In this document: positions 52,904 through 61,620 of the stretch, piece after piece
Numbering within the stretch: position 1 is the stretch's first letter
Layout of the letters: the number at the start of each line of letters is the position of its first letter
Assembly: GCA_963844235.1 (NCBI GenBank)
Contig: CAWJNF010000008.1
Span: 310,001 to 374,000 of the forward strand
DNA length: 64,000 nt
Source: CAWJNF01 sp963844235
GTDB lineage: Bacteria > Actinomycetota > Thermoleophilia > Gaiellales > Gaiellaceae
Reading direction: 5' to 3'
Notes under the pieces: model-generated
Database searches by the model: none
Told to the model about the DNA's origin: nothing
The model's input: the letters and a program-made list of their open reading frames with translations, nothing else
Made by a program: the position numbers and the translations under genes

Positions 52904-53792
52904 GTGGCGCTCCCGCTCGAGTCCGTCCCGAACTTCTCGGCCGCCCGAGATCGGGAAACGGTCGCGGCATTGCGGACTGCGCTGTCGGCGCCGGCTCGGC
53001 TTCTCGACGTCCATGTCGACGACGATCACAACCGCTCCGTCTACACGCTCGCCGGTAACGGCGACGAGCTCGTCGAAACCCTGCTCGCGGGCATCCGCGT
53101 CGCGACGGAGCGGATCGATCTCGCCGGGCACGAAGGCGTGCATCCGCGGACCGGCGCGGCCGACGTCGTGCCGCTCGTCCCGCTCCAGCCGGAGGACGAG
53201 CCGCGAGCCCGGGAGGCCGCCGTCGCCCTCGCCGATCGCGTTGCGCAGGAGCTCGAGCTGCCTGTCTTCTTCTACGCGGGGCTCGACGGAGGAGCGCAGG
53301 CCGCCCGCGTACTTCCGTCGCGGCGGTACCGCCGAGCTGCAGCGCCGCATCGATGCGGCCGAGCTGATGCCGGATCGCGGCCCGAGCCGTCTCCATGCGA
53401 CCGCCGGCGCCGTCCTGATCGGCGTGCGCAAGCCGCTCGTCGCCTTCAACGTCAACCTCCGCTCGGGCGACCTCGACGCTGCACGTGAGATCGCGGGCCT
53501 CATCCGGGAGCGCGACGGCGGCCTGCCTGGCGTGCGCGCCCTGGGTCTCGAGCTGCCGCGCGCAGGGCTGGTGCAGGTCAGCATGAACCTCGAGGACTGG
53601 GAACGCACGCCGCCACACGCCGCTGTCGAGCGCATCGCCGCGGAGGCGAGGGCTCGGGGCATCGAGGTCGACGGAAGCGAGCTCGTCGGCCTGATGCCCG
53701 CCGGTGCGGCCGTCGCGGCTGCCGGGCACGTGCTGCTCCTGCCGGACCTCGGCGTCGGCCGAGTTCTCGAGCTCTGCCTCGTCGATGCCTGA
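52904..53792 (+). CDS. ftcD: Glutamate formimidoyltransferase, one frameshift
   Basis: The GTG at 52904 starts 'ALPLESVPNFSAARDRETVA'-type sequence, the family's 'VPNFSEGR' motif, followed by 'LLDVHVDDDHNRSVYTLAGN' and 'AGHEGVHPRTGAADVVPLVP'. At about 53295 a one-base shift is needed to pass from 'FFYAGLDGG' to 'RRPAYFRRGGTAELQRRIDA', after which 'AVLIGVRKPLVAFNVNLRSG' and 'GLVQVSMNLEDWERTPPHAA' complete the protein of about 296 residues. The enzyme moves the formimino group of formiminoglutamate to tetrahydrofolate, the last step of histidine degradation. Its stop overlaps the hutH start by eight bases. The shift is possibly a sequencing error, as the rest is well preserved. Confidence 0.85.
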
Positions 53793-55308
53793 GCCTGTCT
53801 GCCTCACCGGGCGGGACCTCGATCCCGCGGCGGTGTGGCGAATCGCCGTCGAAGGCGCATCGGTGGAGGTCGAGGCGAAGGCGCTTGCGGACGTTGCCGC
53901 GAATCGCGCCGCGCTCGAGGCGGCGATCGCTCGCGGCGACCGGATCTATGGCGTCACGACGGGCCTCGGCGCGCTCGTCCGCGAGCGGGTCTCCGCTGAG
54001 GACGCCGCCACGATGCAGCGAGACGTGCTCCGAAGCCATGCGGCCGGCGTGGGGGAGCCACTGCCGGCGGAGGTGGTTCGGGCGGCGCTCGCAATCCGGC
54101 TGAACGGCCTGCTGAGAGCCCGCTCTGGCGTTCGCCCGCTCCTGGCCGAGCGCGTCGGCCAGCTCCTCAACGCGGGCATCGTGCCTGTCGTCCCACGAAC
54201 GGGCTCGCTCGGAGCCAGCGGCGATCTCGCCCCGTCTGCACATGCGTTCCTCGTCCTCGTCGGCGAAGGCCAGGCCATCGATCAGGACGGCGGCTACCGC
54301 TCGGGCGCGGACGTCTTGCGAGACGCGCACGTGGAGCCGATCGAGCTCGCCCCGAAGGAGGCGTTGGCGCTCGTCAACGGCACCCACTTCATGGCCGCGA
54401 TCGGCTCCTTGCTCACCGTGCGGTGCGAGCGCCTAGCCGACACGGCCGACGGCATCGCGGCGCTCTCTCTCGAGGCGTTGCGCGGCGAGCCGGCCGCGTT
54501 CGATCCGGCAGTCCACGCGCTTCGCCCGGTGCCAGGGCAGGCCCGGTCGGCGGCGATCGTGCGAGCGCTGACCGATGGCTCGGAACGCCTCGGGACGCGC
54601 GAGCGAGACCTGCAGGACGCCTACTCGTTCCGCTGCATCCCGCAGGTCCACGGCGCCGCCCGCGAAGCCCTCGCGTTCTTCCGGCGGCTCGTCGAGATCG
54701 ACCTGAACGCGGTCACCGACAACCCGATCGTGTTCGACGATCCGGCCCGAGTGGTCTCGGCCGGAAACTTCCACGGGCAGACGCTCGCGCTCGCCTTCGA
54801 CACGCTGCGGCTCGCGCTGGCCGATCTCGCGTCGATCTCCGAGCGACGCACGTTCAGGCTGTTGTCGCCGTCGCTCAACTTCGGCCTGCCTGCCTTCCTG
54901 ACACCCGAGGCCGGCAGCTCGAGCGGCTACATGGTCGTGCAATACACGGCCGCTGCGCTGCTGTCCGAGCTCCGCGCGCTGGCGCATCCGGTAAGCCACG
55001 ACACGGTGCCGACCTCGGACAACCAGGAGGACCACGTGAGCATGGGCATGACCGGTGCTCTCCTGGCGCTCGAGTCCGTCTCCCGCCTCGAAGCCGTGCT
55101 CGCGATCGAGGCGCTCTGCGCGGCGCAGGCGCTCGAGCTGGTGCCGGGCCGGCCGGGAGCGGGCGCGGCCGAGATGCACGGGCTCGTCCGCTCGCGAGTC
55201 TCGCCGCTCGAGGAGGACCGCCCTCCGGCGCCGGACATCGAAGCCGTGCGTGACCTGGTGTCCGCCGGTGACCTCGCCGCCGCTGTCGCCCGCTACGCGG
55301 GCGACTAG
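53785..55308 (+). CDS. hutH: Histidine ammonia-lyase
   Basis: The ATG at 53785 lies inside the last codons of the formimidoyltransferase gene. The 507-residue protein has the MIO-forming triad in 'RTGSLGASGDLAPSAH' (Ala-Ser-Gly, residues 144-146), the catalytic Tyr in 'IYGVTTGLGAL' and 'KEALALVNGTHFMAAIGSLL', 'DAYSFRCIPQVHGAAREALA', 'TDNPIVFDDPARVVSAGNFH' and 'PTSDNQEDHVSMGMTGA'. It removes ammonia from histidine to give urocanate. Length and motifs are fully canonical. It belongs to a plus-strand cluster with the other degradation genes. Confidence 0.96.
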   Translation: MPEPVCLTGRDLDPAAVWRIAVEGASVEVEAKALADVAANRAALEAAIARGDRIYGVTTGLGALVRERVSAEDAATMQRDVLRSHAAGVGEPLPAEVVRAALAIRLNGLLRARSGVRPLLAERVGQLLNAGIVPVVPRTGSLGASGDLAPSAHAFLVLVGEGQAIDQDGGYRSGADVLRDAHVEPIELAPKEALALVNGTHFMAAIGSLLTVRCERLADTADGIAALSLEALRGEPAAFDPAVHALRPVPGQARSAAIVRALTDGSERLGTRERDLQDAYSFRCIPQVHGAAREALAFFRRLVEIDLNAVTDNPIVFDDPARVVSAGNFHGQTLALAFDTLRLALADLASISERRTFRLLSPSLNFGLPAFLTPEAGSSSGYMVVQYTAAALLSELRALAHPVSHDTVPTSDNQEDHVSMGMTGALLALESVSRLEAVLAIEALCAAQALELVPGRPGAGAAEMHGLVRSRVSPLEEDRPPAPDIEAVRDLVSAGDLAAAVARYAGD

Positions 55309-55321
55309 GATCGCTCGGGGT

Positions 55322-56658
55322 ATGGGCGCCCTCGCCGTCCGCCGGCTCCGCGATCTCGACCCCGCCGAGCGCGAGCGCATCCTGGCCCGGTCGACCGCGG
55401 CGATCTTCGACCCGGAGCTCGTCGCCGGCGTTCGCGCCATCATCGAGGACGTGCGTGCACGTGGCGATGCAGCCGTGTGCGACGCCCTCGAACGCTTCGA
55501 CGGCGTCGAGTGCACCCCGGCCCAGCTGCGAGTCCCGGAAGCCGAGCTCGCCGCCGCGCGCGAGCGGGTCGCAGCGGCCGTCATCGCGGCGATCCGACGG
55601 GGAATCGCGAACATCCGCGCCTTCAACGAGCGCGTGCTCGAGGGCGCGTCGTGGCGTGCTGAGATCGCGCCCGGGCTCCTGGTCGGGGAGAAGACCGGGC
55701 CGATCGCCTCCGCCGGCCTCTTCGTCCCGAGCGGCAAGGGCTCCTTTCCGTCCGTGCTCATGCACATCGGGACGCCCGCCGTCGTGGCCGGTGTCGAGGA
55801 CATCATCGTCGTCGTTCCGCCCTCCGCCGGGCACGGGCTCGATGTCGACCCGGCTGTTCTGGCGGTGGCGAGCGAGCTCGGGCTGACCACCGTCTTCCGC
55901 GCGAACGGACCGGCCGGTATCGCCGCCGCCGCCTTCGGTACCGAGACGATCCCGAAGGTCGCCAAGATCGTCGGTCCGGGTAGCCCGGCGGTGACCTCCG
56001 CGCAGGTGCAGCTGCAGGCATACGGCTGTGCGACCGCCATGCTCTTCGGGCCCTCCGAGAGCCTCGTCATCGCAGACGAGGCCGCCGATCCGGCCATCCT
56101 CGCCGCCGATCTCCTCAACGAGGCCGAGCACGGCGACGATTCCGTCGCCCTGCTCGTGACGGCATCCGAGACGCTCGTGGACGCGGTCGCAGAAGAGATC
56201 GAGCGCCAGCTCGCGGCGCTCCCGCAGCCACGGCGCGGCCTACGCGAGCGCCGCCCTGTCTCGGACGGGCGGCGCCATGCTCGTTCGGGATCTCGCCGAG
56301 GCATGCGAGTTTGCGAATGAGTTCGCGCCGGAGCATCTGCTGCTGTCCGTTCGCGAACCGGACGCGCTGCTCCCGAAGCTCGAGCACGCCGGTGAGATCC
56401 TGCTGGGCAACACGCCGTTCGCGGCCGCGAATTACCTGATCGGCGTGCCGAACACGCTGCCGACCGGCCGCTATGCCCGCCTGGCCTCGGGCGTCACTGC
56501 GCGTACGTTCGTCAAGACGACCTCGATCGCACGGACCTCGCCCGCGGCGCTCGGCGAGCTGTCCGCAGGCGATCGTCGCACTCGCGAGGCACGAGGGCTT
56601 CCCGGCGCACGCCGCCGCCATCCTGGCTCGGGGCCTCATGCCGGGGCCGGGCCCCTGA
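55322..56658 (+). CDS. hisD: Histidinol dehydrogenase homologue, two frameshifts
   Basis: The ATG at 55322 follows hutH by 13 bases. The protein shows 'VRARGDAAVCDALERFDGVE', 'SAGLFVPSGKGSFPSVLMHI', 'AKIVGPGSPAVTSAQVQLQA', 'NEAEHGDDSVALLVTAS' and 'CEFANEFAPEHLLLSVREPD', i.e. the HisD fold including the Glu-His and His active-site elements. Shifts near 56235 and 56570 are needed to reach the natural end 'ALARHEGFPAHAAAILARGL'. HisD normally oxidises histidinol to histidine with NAD+. Its position between hutH and hutU is unexpected for a biosynthetic gene, and no other his gene is present. It may be a paralogue used in catabolism. The shifts may be sequencing errors. Confidence 0.85.
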
Positions 56659-56703
56659 GCGCGCGATGGTGCTCTGTCGGTAGCGCTCGAGAGCCGGACG
56701 CGC

Positions 56704-58428
56704 GTGCATCCTAAGATGGCGCCGGTGAGCGAGGGAGTCAGCCCGGCGGAAGGGCTCGACACGCGCGTCGAGGCCCTGTGCGGAGACCTCGGCCAGATCC
56801 GGGCGCCGCGCGGGACGCAGCTGAACGCCCGCTCCTGGCAGAGCGAGGCGCCGCTCCGGATGCTGCTGAACAACCTCGACGCCGAGGTCGCCGAGCACCC
56901 GGAGCGGCTCGTCGTGTACGGGGGCTCCGGCAAGGCAGCGCGGAACCACGAGGCGCTTCGCGGCATTGTCCGTGCCTTGCTCCGACTCGGCGACGACGAG
57001 ACGCTGCTCGTACAGAGCGGGAAGCCGGTGGGCGTCTTCCGCACCCATCCCGGTGCCCCTCGCGTTCTCATCGCCAACTCGCTGCTGGTACCGCGCTGGG
57101 CGACCTGGGACGAGTTCCGGCGGCTCGAGGCGCTCGGGCTGACGATGTTCGGGCAGATGACTGCTGGGAGCTGGATCTACATCGGGACGCAGGGCATCCT
57201 CCAGGGGACGTACCAGACGTTCGCGGCTGCCGCCGAGACGCACTTCGGCTCACCGGATCTCGCCGGCCGAACGATCCTGACCGCCGGTCTCGGCGGGATG
57301 GGCGGCGCCCAGCCGCTGGCCGCGACCATGGCCGGCGCGGCGATTCTCTGCGTCGAGGTCGATCCGTCGCGCATCGAGCGGCGCCTGGAGACCGGGTATC
57401 TCGACGAGGAGGCGGGGTCCCTCGACGAGGCCGTCGGACGAGTTCGCGCAGCTGCGGCCGAACGGCGCCCGCTGTCGGTTGCCGTGCTCGGCAATGCCGC
57501 GCTGGTCTACCCCGAGCTCGCCCGTCGCGGGGAGCAGTTCGACCTCGTCACGGACCAGACGGCCGCACACGACCCCCTGCTCGGGTATATCCCGAGCGAG
57601 CTTCCGTTCGAGGAAGCGGGGCGCTTCAGGGAGCGCAATCCGGATGAGTACCTGAGGCTGGCGCGCGAGTCCATCGCCGTCCATGTCAACGCCATGCTCG
57701 AGTTCGTCCGGGCCGGCAGCTATGTTTTCGATTATGGCAACAACCTGCGAGGGGAGGCGCTCGAGGCAGGCGTAGAGGACGCGTTCACATACCCGGGCTT
57801 CGTCCCGGCCTATATCCGGCCGCTCTTCTGTCGCGGCATCGGCCCGTTTCGGTGGGCAGCCCTCTCCGGCGACCCAGCCGACATCGCGACCATCGACGAG
57901 GAGCTGAGGCGGCTGTTCCCCGGCGACCGCCTGCTCCAGCGGTGGCTCGAGCTCGCGGCCGAGCGCGTCGCGTTCCAAGGGCTTCCGGCGCGCATCTGCT
58001 GGCTCGGCTACGGCGATCGCGCCCGCGCCGGTCTGGCGATAAACGAGCTCGTGAGGAGGGGCCGCGTGCGGGCCCCGGTCGTCATCGGCCGAGACCATCT
58101 CGATTCGGGATCGGTTGCGTCGCCGTACCGCGAGACCGAGGCGATGCGCGACGGCTCCGACGCGATCGCGGACTGGCCCATCCTGAACGCGCTGCTGAAC
58201 ACCGCCGCCGGTGCCACCTGGGTGTCGGTCCATCACGGCGGCGGCGTCGGTATCGGCAACTCCATCCACGCGGGCATGGTCGTTCTGGCCGACGGAACGA
58301 GCGCCGCAGCGGAGCGGCTCGAGCGGGTGCTCTCCAGCGATCCGGGCATCGGCGTCCTCCGCCACGCGGACGCGGGCTACGAGGACGCGATCGAAGCAGC
58401 TCGTGAGCATGGGCTCGGCATGGCATGA
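56704..58428 (+). CDS. hutU: Urocanate hydratase
   Basis: The frame gives 574 residues from the GTG at 56704; an ATG at 56716 and GTG at 56725 are alternatives. Canonical features include 'LRMLLNNLDAEVAEHPERLV', 'QMTAGSWIYIGTQGILQGTY' (the NAD-binding signature region), 'ILTAGLGGMGGAQPLAATMA' (Gly-rich loop for NAD+), 'VDLVTDQTAAHDPLLGYIP'-like 'DQTAAHDPLxGY', 'FCRGIGPFRWAALSG' and 'VSVHHGGGVGIGNSIHAGMV'. It hydrates urocanate to 4-imidazolone-5-propanoate using NAD+ as electrophile. It lies between the hisD homologue and hutI in the same direction. Confidence 0.96.
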   Translation: MHPKMAPVSEGVSPAEGLDTRVEALCGDLGQIRAPRGTQLNARSWQSEAPLRMLLNNLDAEVAEHPERLVVYGGSGKAARNHEALRGIVRALLRLGDDETLLVQSGKPVGVFRTHPGAPRVLIANSLLVPRWATWDEFRRLEALGLTMFGQMTAGSWIYIGTQGILQGTYQTFAAAAETHFGSPDLAGRTILTAGLGGMGGAQPLAATMAGAAILCVEVDPSRIERRLETGYLDEEAGSLDEAVGRVRAAAAERRPLSVAVLGNAALVYPELARRGEQFDLVTDQTAAHDPLLGYIPSELPFEEAGRFRERNPDEYLRLARESIAVHVNAMLEFVRAGSYVFDYGNNLRGEALEAGVEDAFTYPGFVPAYIRPLFCRGIGPFRWAALSGDPADIATIDEELRRLFPGDRLLQRWLELAAERVAFQGLPARICWLGYGDRARAGLAINELVRRGRVRAPVVIGRDHLDSGSVASPYRETEAMRDGSDAIADWPILNALLNTAAGATWVSVHHGGGVGIGNSIHAGMVVLADGTSAAAERLERVLSSDPGIGVLRHADAGYEDAIEAAREHGLGMA

Positions 58429-58628
58429 GTCGTGCGGGCCAGTCGAACGACGAGGCGAGCGCCGTGGACCGTGCAACGGGATCCGACATGGCCCAGAGGC
58501 GTCGGCTGCTGTGAACGAGGGCCGTACCGGTCGCCGCGTCAGACCGACGCGCGGATATCGCGGCGGCCTCCCTGCCGGCCCCGGCGGGAGGTGGCTCGCG
58601 CTGGGCTTTCGGGCGATTCCGTAGCGGC

Positions 58629-59846
58629 ATGGCGCGGCTTCTCATCCGCGATCTCGCGCAGCTCGTCACCCCGGCCGGTCGGGCCGCGCCACTGCGCGGA
58701 AGCGCGCTCGGAGAGGTCGAGCTGCTGGAGGCGGCGTACGTGCTCGTCGACGGCGACGCGATCGCGGCCGTCGGCCGCATGCGCGACCTGGAGCCACTCG
58801 AGGGCGACCTCGTCGAGATCGACGGACGGGGCCGCTGCGCGCTGCCCGGGCTGGTCGACTGCCACACCCACGCCTGCTTCGGCGGCGACCGGGTCGAGGA
58901 GTTCGCTCTCCGTGCCCGAGGCGCGAGCTACGAGGAGCTGCATGCGGCGGGCGGCGGCATCCTGTCGACGGTCCGAGCGACGCGAGCGCTCGACCAGGCC
59001 GGCCTGCGGGCCCGAGTGGAGCGTCACCGCTCCTGGATGCGCGCGCAGGGGACGACGACGTTCGAGGCGAAGTCGGGCTACGGCCTCGACCGTGAGACCG
59101 AGCTTGCCTGCCTGAGGGCAGTGCGGGACGCAGGCGGCATACCGACATGGCTCGGCGCGCACGCGGTGCCGCCGGAGTTCGACAGCGCCGACACCTACCT
59201 CGCCTTCGCGCTGGCCGACGTCCTGCCCAGCGCCGCGGGCATTGCGGAGGCGGCCGACGTGTTCCTCGAGCGCGGCGCTTTCGATGTGGATCAGGCGAGG
59301 CGCTACCTGCTCGCCTGCGCCGAGACCGGGCTCGTGCTCCGGCTCCACGGTGACCAGTTCACGGAGGCGGGAGCGATCCCGCTCGCGATCGAGCTCGGAG
59401 CCCGATCTGTCGACCATCTCGAGGCAACCGGCGACCGGGGCGTCGAAGCCCTCGCCGGGAGCGACGTCACCGCGGTGCTGCTCCCGATCGCGGCGCTGGT
59501 CCTGGGACGGCCCATGCCGCCCGGCCGCCGGCTCGTCGACGCGGGCGCCGCGGTCGCTCTCGCAACGGACTTCAACCCTGGAAGCGCCTTCTGCGAGAGC
59601 CTCCCGGTCGCGTGCGCGCTCGCGTGCACCCAGCTGCGTCTCGGGCCCGCGGAGGCGCTCGCGGCATGCACGGTGAACGCCGCGCACGTGCTCGGCCGCG
59701 CCGCGAGCCGGGGCCGCCTCCTTCGGGGCTACAGGGCAGACCTGGTGCTTCTCGACGCTCCGGACTGGCGCTATCTCGCCTACCACTTCGGTCACGACCA
59801 CGTGGCGCTCGTGCTCGAAGGCGGAAAGGTTGTGTTCGAGGCTTGA
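58629..59846 (+). CDS. hutI: Imidazolonepropionase
   Basis: The 405-residue protein starts MARLLIRDLAQLVTPAGRAA. Amidohydrolase-type metal ligands are visible in 'LPGLVDCHTHACFGGDRVEE', and the family-specific segments are 'FALRARGASYEELHAAGGGI', 'TFEAKSGYGLDRETELACLR', 'WLGAHAVPPEF', 'LVLRLHGDQFTEAGAIPLAI', 'SVDHLEATGDRGVEALAGSD' and 'ALATDFNPGSAFCESLP'. It opens the imidazolone ring to formiminoglutamate, the substrate of the formimidoyltransferase at the front of the cluster. Together the cluster encodes the whole route from histidine to glutamate. A 200-bp gap precedes it, so it may have its own promoter. Confidence 0.96.
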   Translation: MARLLIRDLAQLVTPAGRAAPLRGSALGEVELLEAAYVLVDGDAIAAVGRMRDLEPLEGDLVEIDGRGRCALPGLVDCHTHACFGGDRVEEFALRARGASYEELHAAGGGILSTVRATRALDQAGLRARVERHRSWMRAQGTTTFEAKSGYGLDRETELACLRAVRDAGGIPTWLGAHAVPPEFDSADTYLAFALADVLPSAAGIAEAADVFLERGAFDVDQARRYLLACAETGLVLRLHGDQFTEAGAIPLAIELGARSVDHLEATGDRGVEALAGSDVTAVLLPIAALVLGRPMPPGRRLVDAGAAVALATDFNPGSAFCESLPVACALACTQLRLGPAEALAACTVNAAHVLGRAASRGRLLRGYRADLVLLDAPDWRYLAYHFGHDHVALVLEGGKVVFEA

Positions 59847-59927
59847 CCTTGCGAGCCGGCGGGGACGGCACGCAGGCCGTGTCGCCACCCTGCCGGCGCC
59901 GGCGGGTCGCGCTGCGATAATCGATCC

Positions 59928-60185
59928 ATGAGCCTCGTCCTCGCCGACATCGCCTGGTGGGCCCCGCTGGCGATCATCGGCGGCGCGCTCGTCGGCCTTC
60001 TCGCCGGCTACCTGTTGCTCGCGTTCGTCGGGAACCCTGCCGGCGGATCGCGGGTCGCGGAGCGGATCCGCTACGAGGAGACGAGCAAGTCGAACTACCC
60101 CCGGCCGAACGTGACCGCGTTCGTGGTCGTCCTCGCCGCCATCGCCCTGATCGTGGGGCTCGCGGTCGGGCTGTCAGCCGACTGA
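59928..60185 (+). CDS. Small membrane protein of unknown function
   Basis: The 85-residue product has two hydrophobic segments: 'WWAPLAIIGGALVGLLAGYL' near the N-terminus and 'NVTAFVVVLAAIALIVGLAV' at the C-terminus, joined by a charged loop ('GGSRVAERIRYEETSKSNYP'). No motif is recognised. It lies about 80 bases after hutI and 100 bases before another small membrane protein, all on the plus strand. Confidence 0.65.
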   Translation: MSLVLADIAWWAPLAIIGGALVGLLAGYLLLAFVGNPAGGSRVAERIRYEETSKSNYPRPNVTAFVVVLAAIALIVGLAVGLSAD

Positions 60186-60285
60186 CGCCCGGGCACCGGG
60201 CTCACCGGCCGCAGCTTCGGCAAGACCACGCCGAGCCGGCGAAGACCCGCCTCCGTCCCTCCCGCCGGCCTGCGATAATCGAGCG

Positions 60286-60690
60286 ATGGCCACGAAGAAG
60301 CAGCGGCGCCGGCGCGAGAAGCTCCAACGCCATGAGTACGAGTACGTCGTCGAGACGGACGAGGGCGAGGAGGTCGTCGTCGAAGCGCCGCGACCCGCGC
60401 GCGCGTCGCCGGGAGACGGCAGCCAGAGCAAGCTCCCGCAGGGCGCCATCGTGGACCGCCGCGGCCGTGTCATCTCACGGCCATCCTGGGGGCGTGTGCT
60501 CAAGCGCGGCGCCATCTTCGGCCCGCTGCTCCTGGTTCTCATGTTCGCTCTCGGCGGGAACATCTCGACCACGGCCAAGATCGTCAACGCGGTGGTCATG
60601 CTGGCGATCTTTCTGCCCATGAGCTACCTGACCGACATGCTCATCTACCGGTCGGTCGCGAAGCGCCAGCAGCGAGAAGCCGGACACTGA
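60286..60690 (+). CDS. Small membrane protein with basic N-terminus
   Basis: The 134-residue product starts with a very basic stretch (MATKKQRRRREKLQRHEYEY) followed by an acidic linker ('VETDEGEEVVVEAP') and 'LPQGAIVDRRGRVISRPSWG'. Two helices follow: 'GAIFGPLLLVLMFALGG' and 'AVVMLAIFLPMSYLTDMLIY'. The positively charged start probably stays in the cytoplasm and could bind nucleic acid or ribosome. Proteins of this shape are common in actinobacteria, but I know no function. Confidence 0.7.
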   Translation: MATKKQRRRREKLQRHEYEYVVETDEGEEVVVEAPRPARASPGDGSQSKLPQGAIVDRRGRVISRPSWGRVLKRGAIFGPLLLVLMFALGGNISTTAKIVNAVVMLAIFLPMSYLTDMLIYRSVAKRQQREAGH

Positions 60691-60978
60691 GTCGAGGCAC
60701 GCCGGCCGTCCACGTTCCGTGGCCGGAGGGCGCCCTGCTCGCGGGCACGAGAACCGGCCTGACGGCTGTTCGCTCGGTCCCGGCTGCCGGCCCGATGGCG
60801 GGCTCGGCCCAGCCCACGCCGGCAGGCAGTCGGCCCCCGCGCAATGTGAAGCACGAGTCGTGTCCTCTCGACGCCTGAGCGGCGAGGACCCCGCGTTCGG
60901 CACCGGTGCAGCGGCCGCCCGCCGGCGGGCGGCCGGCCTCATCAATTCTCCGCGGATAGACCACTACACTGAACCGCC
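60691..60978. other. Intergenic region of about 290 bp
   Basis: Holds the promoter for the following MBL-hisS-aspS genes. GCCGCCCGCCGGCGGGCGGCC near 60910-60930 is an inverted repeat (hairpin) that could act as a terminator or a control element. Confidence 0.45.
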
Positions 60979-61620
60979 GTGAGCCTCGACGTCGTCCAGT
61001 TGCCGCTCGGCCCGATCGAGACGAACTGCTACATCGTCCGGCAGCAGGGGGCGCCGGAAGCGGTCGTGGTCGACCCGAGCGGGGACGCGGCGACGATCCG
61101 GCTCGAGCTCGCAAGCCGGGCCGCCCGCTGTGTCGCGATCCTCATCACCCACGGCCACTGGGACCACCTCGGCGCCGTCGCCGACCTGGCGGAAGGCACG
61201 GGTGCGGCGGTGCACATGGCCGAGGCGGAGCGCGCCTTGCTCGAGCGGCCGGCCGACTACACGCCGCCCGGGGTGATCGTACGGTCCTACACGCCGGAGG
61301 TCCTGCTCCTCGGCGGCGAGATCGTCGAGGCGGCCGGAATCACGTTCGAGACGATCGCAGTGCCCGGGCACTCGCCTGCGCATCTCGCCTTCGCCGCGGA
61401 CGGGGCGCTGTTCTCGGGGGATGTGCTCTTCGCCGGCTCGGTGGGGCGTACCGACTTCCCCGGCTCGAGCTGGGACGTGCTGCGAGCGTCGATCGAGACG
61501 CTGCTCGAGCGGCTTCCACCCGAGACCGTGGTCTACCCGGGGCACGGACCGGCCACGACGCTCGGGGAGGAGCTTCAGACGAACCCGTTTCTCGCCGACA
61601 TCCGAGCCGCTCGGGCGTGA
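60979..61620 (+). CDS. MBL-fold hydrolase (glyoxalase II-like)
   Basis: The GTG at 60979 starts MSLDVVQLPLGPIETNCYIV, typical of the hydroxyacylglutathione-hydrolase-like branch of the metallo-beta-lactamase fold. Metal ligands are visible in 'ILITHGHWDHLGAVADLAEG' (HxHxDH), 'VPGHSPAHLAFAADGALFSG' and 'VVYPGHGPATTLGEELQTNP'. At 213 residues it is the usual size for the stand-alone domain. It would hydrolyse a thioester or related bond with two Zn or Fe ions. The stop overlaps the hisS start (GTGA), so these genes are translated together. Confidence 0.88.
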   Translation: MSLDVVQLPLGPIETNCYIVRQQGAPEAVVVDPSGDAATIRLELASRAARCVAILITHGHWDHLGAVADLAEGTGAAVHMAEAERALLERPADYTPPGVIVRSYTPEVLLLGGEIVEAAGITFETIAVPGHSPAHLAFAADGALFSGDVLFAGSVGRTDFPGSSWDVLRASIETLLERLPPETVVYPGHGPATTLGEELQTNPFLADIRAARA

